DNA from: Saprospiraceae bacterium
GTDB lineage: Bacteria; Bacteroidota; Bacteroidia; Chitinophagales; Saprospiraceae
NCBI GenBank assembly: GCA_020436955.1
Contig: JAGQWW010000075.1
Span: forward strand, 1 to 9,712
Direction of reading: 5' to 3'
Length of the DNA stretch: 9,712 bases
The notes under the pieces are model-generated. The model did no database searches. It was given only the letters and a program-made list of their open reading frames with translations, and was not told where the DNA came from. Every line of letters starts with the position of its first letter. Position 1 is the stretch's first letter. Position numbers and translations under genes: made by a program. Below are positions 5,015 to 9,712 of this stretch, piece after piece.

Positions 5015-8000
5015 TTAATTCATTATCACAAACTTCTTAATAACCCGCTCCTCTCCTATTCGCAATTCAAAAATGTAATTGCCCGCAGGAAGATATTCCA
5101 GGTTCAAAGAAAGGTTTTCTCCATTTATTTGTCCCTTGCTTTTCACCCGACCTGTAGAAAGTTCCATGATTGACCAATCAGCTTCCTTGTTTAGTCCCAC
5201 ATTTAGATCAACCTGAAGGTTTGAAACAACAGGATTTGGATACAACGAAACCTTATCGGAAATAGCATCAAGCTCATTTGCAGCAGTTATAGCACAGGTA
5301 TCCTGGTATTCAAAGGCACCGATGTCCTTTCTTCCATCAAAAACATCCATACCTCTTTGGTCTTTGTTAGTATTCGCGGGGTTGCCATTATTGATAGCTG
5401 CACTTCCACAAACTAATGCATGTGTTCTTGTTGCACCGCCATTATCAGAAAGTGAATCCAACATAGGGTCAACAGGCATATTGCTGGTACCGACTACATT
5501 GGTTTGGTCTACTGCAAAAACGGTACTGTTATCGATTCCAATAAAATTGTATCCACCGGAGGTAAAAGATCCCATAATAAACAGGTCTTTGCTATCAATG
5601 GTAGATTGGTTCCCGGCAATAATTGAACCGGTAAACATTAGGTTGGCTCCGGCATTATTTTGCACTAATCCGCCGGCCATCATTTGAGAGCTATTATTAA
5701 ATATGGTACAATCCTGTAGTTGAAGCATTCCTTCATTGTGGATACCACCACCGGCCATGGTTGCTGTGTTGCCTGAAATAGTAGATGAGGTTAGTTCAAG
5801 TGAACCAGTTAACGTATTATGGATACCACCTCCTGTTCCCTGACCGGTTGAGACTGTATTTTCTGCTACAGTTATAAACTGCGCTTCAATGGTTCCACCT
5901 ACATTATAAATACCTCCTCCACTAGTATTTGCCGTATTACCAGCTACTTCAATGTTGGAAAGAGTCATTAGACCAGTCCCATTCCATAATGCTCCTCCAG
6001 TTCCGCCGGCGGTATTACCAGACAACCATCCACCGTCGTATGAGAATTGGCCTTCACCGCTTATGTGCACTGCACCTCCATTACCCGGGTTTGTACCTGC
6101 ATTATTGCCCATGAAATTGCAATTCTCCAATTGCACACTTCCGCTAACACCTGCAGCATCCTCAATAGCACCTCCTGCGCGTGAGCTGGTATTGTTTAAA
6201 AAGTTACTTCCATTTACTGACAAACTTGCACCGGTATTATTAAAGATAGCTCCTCCGCTACCTGAAGTACCATTGGCTATATTTCCGGTAAAATTAGAAC
6301 TGCCGGTAATCTGGATGGTGCCTGATCCATTATTGTAAAGTGCGCCTCCACCCTGATCAGGATCATTTCCAGATGCAATGTTTGCTTCAAATGTTACATC
6401 AGCAATTGTCATCAAACCACTACCGTTCCAAAATCCTCCACCTTCAACTGCAAGGTTTCCTTCAACCATACCACCTGAAATTGCAATATTTCCAGGGCCT
6501 GTAATGTGCACTGCACCACCATTTCCAGGGCTCGTGCCGGCATCATTATCAAGGAAATTACAATTCATCAATGTAATCATACCATCCACTCCTGATTGGT
6601 CTTCAATAGCACCACCGGCTCTGTTGCTGGTATTAGCATCAAAACTGGCACCCATAATTTCAAGGGAAGCAGCTGTATTATTAAAAATAGCTCCTCCACT
6701 TCCGGATGTACCATTGGCCAGGTTTGCTTCAAAAGTAGTATTGCCATCAACTCGAATGGTTCCATTGCCATTATTGTATAAAGCGCCTCCGCCCTGGTCC
6801 ATGTCATTACCTGTTGCGATGTTTCCTGTAAAGATTACATCACTTATAGTCATAATTCCGGCGTTATTCCAGAAGGCTCCACCTTCTACGGCGATGTTAT
6901 TTTCAGCTTTGCCGCCTTCAATGGAAATACTTCCATTTCCGGAAATATGAATAGCACCTCCATTACCCGGAGCAGAGCCTGCATTGTTATCTTCAAAGCT
7001 TACATCCACAAGGGCAACCATGGTTGCATCACCTGATACATCTTCGATTCCTCCACCTGCACGGTTGGCTATATTTCCACGTATACTGGAATTGGATACC
7101 CTGAGAGTTGCTCCTACGTCGTTTAGTATTCCTCCTCCGCTACCGGAAGTTCCGGTTGCTGAATTTCCAACGATCATTGTATTGTTTTCAATGGCTACAG
7201 TACCGCTCAGGTTGAATACTCCTCCACCTCCCTGGTCAGCGGCATTTCCCATTGCTACATTACCATTAATCATTACATTATTGATAGTCATAAGTCCGGC
7301 ACCGTTCCAAAGTCCACCACCTTCAAGGCTGGCTGTATTATTGGAAACTACGCCACCTGTAATATTCAGATCTCCATTTCCACTAATATGGATGGCACCA
7401 CCGTTGCCCGGATTGCCCATTGTAAGATTAGAGTCCAATCTTACCTGCACAATGTTTACAACACTTGCATTGCCGGAAGCATCTTCGATTCCACCTCCTG
7501 CTCTTACAGAAGTATTGGAAACTATTGTAGAATTCTCAACTGATAGCGTACCATTTGCATCATTTAGGATACCTCCACCACTGCCGGAAGTACCATCAGC
7601 GATATTGGTTTTGATAACTGTATTGCCTGAAATAGAAACGGTTCCTCCGGCATTGAATACACCGCCACCACCTTGGTTGGCATCTGCACCACTCGCAATA
7701 TTACTTTCAATGGTTACCCCGGCAATGGTCATGGTTCCAGTACCATTCCATAAGCCACCCCCTTCGGCAGCAGCAACATTGTCAATAACAATACCACCGG
7801 AAATATTCATATCACCTGAGCCGGTAATATGGATACCACCACCGTTTCCAGGGTTTGAACCAGTGGTATTTCCTTCAAGTCTTACATTATTTAATACACA
7901 CGTAGTCGCATCACCTGACACATCCTCAATACCTCCACCGGCACGGTTAGAACTATTGAAAGAAATAGTAGCGCCATTTACCATTAGGGTTCCGCCTGCG

Positions 8001-9088
8001 TCATTAAGGACACCACCACCACTACCGGAAGTTCCATTGGCCATATTACCGGTAATGCTCGTTTGATTGCTAATCATAACTGTACCACCTGCATTAAACA
8101 CACCACCACCGCCATTATCAGCAGCATCTCCGCTAGCGATATTATTTTCAATCCTAACACTATCCAGTGTCATTAAACCCGTTCCATTCCACAAAGCACC
8201 TCCTTCTGCAGCTGCAGTGTTGGAAGCATATAAACCACCATGAATGGAAATATTACCAGCACCGGTGATATGTATGGCCCCTCCATTTCCCGGGGCATTA
8301 CCTGCAGCATTTTGAGTCATTACAGCACCGTTTACCTGGATCATTCCATTCACACCAGAATTGTCTTCCAGTGCTCCACCGGCTCTCATTGCAGTATTTT
8401 GAGTAAAAGTACCTCCATCGATGGTCACATTACCACCATTAAGGTTTAGCACGGCACCACCACTGCCGGAAGCTCCGATTGCACGGTTGGTATCAAAAGA
8501 GCAAAAAGCAATTTCAAGACTTCCACCATTGTTGAAGATAGCCCCTCCTCCGGTTGTAGCCATGATACCCTCTGCAATATTGGTTTCAAAATTTACATTT
8601 TCCAGCCTTACTGTACCGCCATTAATAGCAATGGCACCACCACTCATCATAGCGGTGTTGTCAGTAAAAGTAGAAGACTCGATGAAAACATTTGCATTGG
8701 CTATTTCAATTGCTCCCCCATTAAACATGGAAGCGCCATTTTGAAATTGCAATCCGGATATGGAGATATCTGCATTTCCATCAAAGGAGAAAACAGAAGA
8801 AACCGAACCACCGGATAGAATGGTTTGGCTGTTACCGTTGCCCATAAAAGTCAGGGACTTGTTCACTTCAATAGTTGAGGCGACCAAAATTGGAACACCA
8901 TCTAAAAGATTATCAAAAGCGATAGTATCGCCTGATGCAGCCAGAGCAACTGCTGCTCGCAAGGAGCCTGCAATATTATCGGTTGAAACAGTTACAGGAA
9001 TAACCCCTGCATGCATTCTCGGCAGCGCCAGGAACGAGCAAAGGAAAAATAAAATGTACAGTGTACAACTTCTGGGTTTCATATTCAT
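5015..9088 (-). CDS. Giant secreted right-handed beta-helix protein with T9SS sorting domain
   Basis: A 1357-residue surface or secreted protein. A signal peptide (about 1-27, hydrophobic 9-23, likely cleaved after MHA) leads to an N-terminal cap with DNIAGSLRAAV and SGDTIAF (about 38-58), typical of Bacteroidota parallel beta-helix proteins. Residues about 122-1145 are tandem large repeats built of sub-repeats of about 30 residues with GG[AG][IVL] and xxN motifs, as in chlamydial Pmp-like helices. A choice-of-anchor-Q-like end follows (about 1206-1262: D-N-G-G-A-T-R-T-H, then D-Q-R-G and D-I-G-A-F-E-Y). The last 80 or so residues are a type IX sorting domain with LYPNP (1282-1286). An adhesin or structural role is inferred; no catalytic residues are recognisable. 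The start is the ATG at 9088. ATG 9082 is also possible, and a TTG at 9106 is unlikely. Confidence 0.92.
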   Translation of the reverse strand: MNMKPRSCTLYILFFLCSFLALPRMHAGVIPVTVSTDNIAGSLRAAVALAASGDTIAFDNLLDGVPILVASTIEVNKSLTFMGNGNSQTILSGGSVSSVFSFDGNADISISGLQFQNGASMFNGGAIEIANANVFIESSTFTDNTAMMSGGAIAINGGTVRLENVNFETNIAEGIMATTGGGAIFNNGGSLEIAFCSFDTNRAIGASGSGGAVLNLNGGNVTIDGGTFTQNTAMRAGGALEDNSGVNGMIQVNGAVMTQNAAGNAPGNGGAIHITGAGNISIHGGLYASNTAAAEGGALWNGTGLMTLDSVRIENNIASGDAADNGGGGVFNAGGTVMISNQTSITGNMANGTSGSGGGVLNDAGGTLMVNGATISFNSSNRAGGGIEDVSGDATTCVLNNVRLEGNTTGSNPGNGGGIHITGSGDMNISGGIVIDNVAAAEGGGLWNGTGTMTIAGVTIESNIASGADANQGGGGVFNAGGTVSISGNTVIKTNIADGTSGSGGGILNDANGTLSVENSTIVSNTSVRAGGGIEDASGNASVVNIVQVRLDSNLTMGNPGNGGAIHISGNGDLNITGGVVSNNTASLEGGGLWNGAGLMTINNVMINGNVAMGNAADQGGGGVFNLSGTVAIENNTMIVGNSATGTSGSGGGILNDVGATLRVSNSSIRGNIANRAGGGIEDVSGDATMVALVDVSFEDNNAGSAPGNGGAIHISGNGSISIEGGKAENNIAVEGGAFWNNAGIMTISDVIFTGNIATGNDMDQGGGALYNNGNGTIRVDGNTTFEANLANGTSGSGGAIFNNTAASLEIMGASFDANTSNRAGGAIEDQSGVDGMITLMNCNFLDNDAGTSPGNGGAVHITGPGNIAISGGMVEGNLAVEGGGFWNGSGLMTIADVTFEANIASGNDPDQGGGALYNNGSGTIQITGSSNFTGNIANGTSGSGGAIFNNTGASLSVNGSNFLNNTSSRAGGAIEDAAGVSGSVQLENCNFMGNNAGTNPGNGGAVHISGEGQFSYDGGWLSGNTAGGTGGALWNGTGLMTLSNIEVAGNTANTSGGGIYNVGGTIEAQFITVAENTVSTGQGTGGGIHNTLTGSLELTSSTISGNTATMAGGGIHNEGMLQLQDCTIFNNSSQMMAGGLVQNNAGANLMFTGSIIAGNQSTIDSKDLFIMGSFTSGGYNFIGIDNSTVFAVDQTNVVGTSNMPVDPMLDSLSDNGGATRTHALVCGSAAINNGNPANTNKDQRGMDVFDGRKDIGAFEYQDTCAITAANELDAISDKVSLYPNPVVSNLQVDLNVGLNKEADWSIMELSTGRVKSKGQINGENLSLNLEYLPAGNYIFELRIGEERVIKKFVIMN
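5657..8725 (-). repeat. Seven tandem large repeats in the beta-helix gene; five are exactly 441 bases
   Basis: Counted residue by residue, five central units are each 147 codons: 7850-8290, 7409-7849, 6968-7408, 6527-6967 and 6086-6526, each opening with GNGG[AG][IV]HI[TS]G. A divergent unit of 145 codons precedes them (8291-8725), and a shorter, decayed unit follows (about 5657-6085). Each central unit has five GG motifs, near positions 3, 30, 61, 91 and 118. By hand count units 1 and 2 are about 63% identical in protein, and units 4 and 5 about 66%. Units 1-3 and 4-5 form two subtypes. Confidence 0.9.
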
Positions 9089-9375
9089 TGGTTTTTTAAG
9101 GTTCAATAGTATCTACGAGGAATATGAGCCTCCCGGATTTTTGCCTTTTAAAATTTATGATGATTTTGTGTGTTCGAACCTTACATTTTAGCCAGCCATG
9201 GAAATGTGTAAAAATTGTTACATCAGTATTTGACTGGCTTATTATTTTTTATTTCCAAAGGGAATTATTTTTAAAAAAGTTTGGTTTAACAGACATGAAT
9301 TGGGACTTACCTAACTTAAAAAGTGCAAGTCTTGATTAGAATGATGATTTCACATTACCTAAAACCTCTACTACA
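9089..9375. promoter_or_regulatory. Divergent intergenic region between the beta-helix and methyltransferase genes
   Basis: This AT-rich region should hold both promoters, but no full TTG/TAnnTTTG pair is present. Near matches are TACTATTG on the minus strand (9111-9104), very close to the beta-helix start, and TTG (9141-9143) with TGATTTTG (9161-9168) on the plus strand. The palindrome TGTAA-N6-TTACA lies at 9207-9222. A plus-strand open frame at 9124-9339 has no recognisable product and is not called. Confidence 0.4.
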
Positions 9376-9712
9376 ATGGACTTTTTTGAAAGCAACAAAG
9401 CATCGTGGAATAAATGGACAACCGTAAATTTTGAAAGCGACTTTTATGATGTCCCCGGATTTTTAAAAGGAGAAAATTCACTTAAAGAAATAGAACTAAA
9501 TCTTTTGGGTGATGTGTCCGGAAAATCCATCCTTCATCTTCAATGTCATTTTGGAATGGATACCCTTTCCTTGGCTCGAATGGGTGCAACTGTAACCGGT
9601 GTAGACCTTTCTGATGAGGCTGTAAAAAAAGCAAGGGAATTAAACGAAAAATTGGGACTTGCCGCTCGCTTTATCAATTGTAATGTCTATGATTTGCCGA
9701 ACCATTTAGACG
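9376..9712 (+). CDS. Class I SAM-dependent methyltransferase, N-terminal part (cut by window edge)
   Basis: The first 112 residues of an open frame that runs out of the window. After an aromatic N-terminal region (about 1-50) come motif I, ILHLQCHFGMDTLSLA (52-67), and the acidic end of the second strand in VTGVDLSDEAV (73-83), which binds the ribose of S-adenosylmethionine. A helix with KARELNEK and a third strand ending in NVYDLP follow. Motif I has Q-C-H-F-G in place of the usual G-x-G-x-G; this variant is seen in a group of small-molecule or ubiquinone-type methyltransferase-like proteins. The substrate cannot be told. The start is the ATG at 9376, since no in-frame alternative lies just upstream. 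Confidence 0.9.
   Translation, partial: MDFFESNKASWNKWTTVNFESDFYDVPGFLKGENSLKEIELNLLGDVSGKSILHLQCHFGMDTLSLARMGATVTGVDLSDEAVKKARELNEKLGLAARFINCNVYDLPNHLD

Noticed and set aside
6086..8290. The 441-base periodicity considered as CRISPR, satellite or nested mobile elements.
   Set aside because: The periodicity is fully in frame with one large coding sequence, units diverge at about a third of residues, and there are no spacers or transposase genes.
5322..8744. Several long plus-strand open frames opposite the beta-helix gene (for example 5322-5687, 5952-6338, 6378-6950, 6984-8066, 8421-8744), giving Pro/Ser/Ile-rich proteins.
   Set aside because: They are antisense shadows. Gly codons (GGN) of the repeats read as NCC on the other strand, giving Pro, Ser, Thr and Ala, and the repeated composition keeps stops rare. 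The sense frame has a signal peptide, clear domains and a sorting tail.
9190..9239. AGCCAG/CTGGCT inverted repeat followed by a T-rich run, as a terminator.
   Set aside because: The stem is only six bases with a loop of 38, and no plus-strand gene precedes it.
9124..9339. 71-residue plus-strand open frame in the divergent intergenic region.
   Set aside because: No recognisable domain, composition typical of translated AT-rich DNA, and it covers the region where promoters of both flanking genes are expected.

Overview
The window looks like chromosomal DNA from a member of the Bacteroidota, most likely a Saprospiria- or Chitinophagia-like lineage. The evidence is a long secreted protein with a type IX secretion (T9SS) C-terminal sorting domain, LytS/LytTR-type signalling genes, a short glycine-rich RRM protein, start codons without Shine-Dalgarno sequences, and promoter-like sequences of the Bacteroidota type (TTG, about 18-20 bases, TAnnTTTG). 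The exact genus cannot be read from the sequence. There are no RNA genes, insertion sequences, CRISPR arrays or phage genes.

Layout. At the left edge on the minus strand are the first codons of a LytTR-type response regulator (1-23), overlapping by ATGA the end of its sensor histidine kinase (20-1042). A 190-base intergenic region with helically spaced short repeats separates the kinase from a rightward secreted DUF5694 protein (1230-2105). A solitary LytTR DNA-binding protein (2110-2439, minus) converges on it. A rightward pair follows: a predicted lipoprotein/outer-membrane barrel (2591-3343) and a DUF1801 protein (3347-3769), 3 bases apart. Next are a glycine-rich RRM RNA-binding protein (3956-4279) with its own promoter, a long U-rich leader and a strong terminator, and a DUF4287/DUF5655 protein (4393-4947).

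The right half is one very large minus-strand gene (5015-9088). It encodes a cell-surface or secreted right-handed beta-helix protein of 1357 residues: signal peptide, helix cap, seven large repeats of which five are exactly 147 residues, a choice-of-anchor-Q-like end and a T9SS sorting domain. At the right edge a class I SAM-dependent methyltransferase starts at 9376 and runs out of the window.

How the genes fit together. The clearest functional unit is the LytS/LytTR kinase-regulator pair. The nearby lone LytTR protein could belong to the same signalling circuitry, but nothing in the sequence proves it. The beta-helix protein stands alone, closed by a hairpin terminator, and is probably an adhesin-like or structural surface protein. 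I do not see a complete undescribed multi-gene system. The most notable points are the phased repeat array upstream of the kinase, the exact-length mosaic repeats of the beta-helix protein, and an inverted repeat filling the promoter spacer of the RRM gene.
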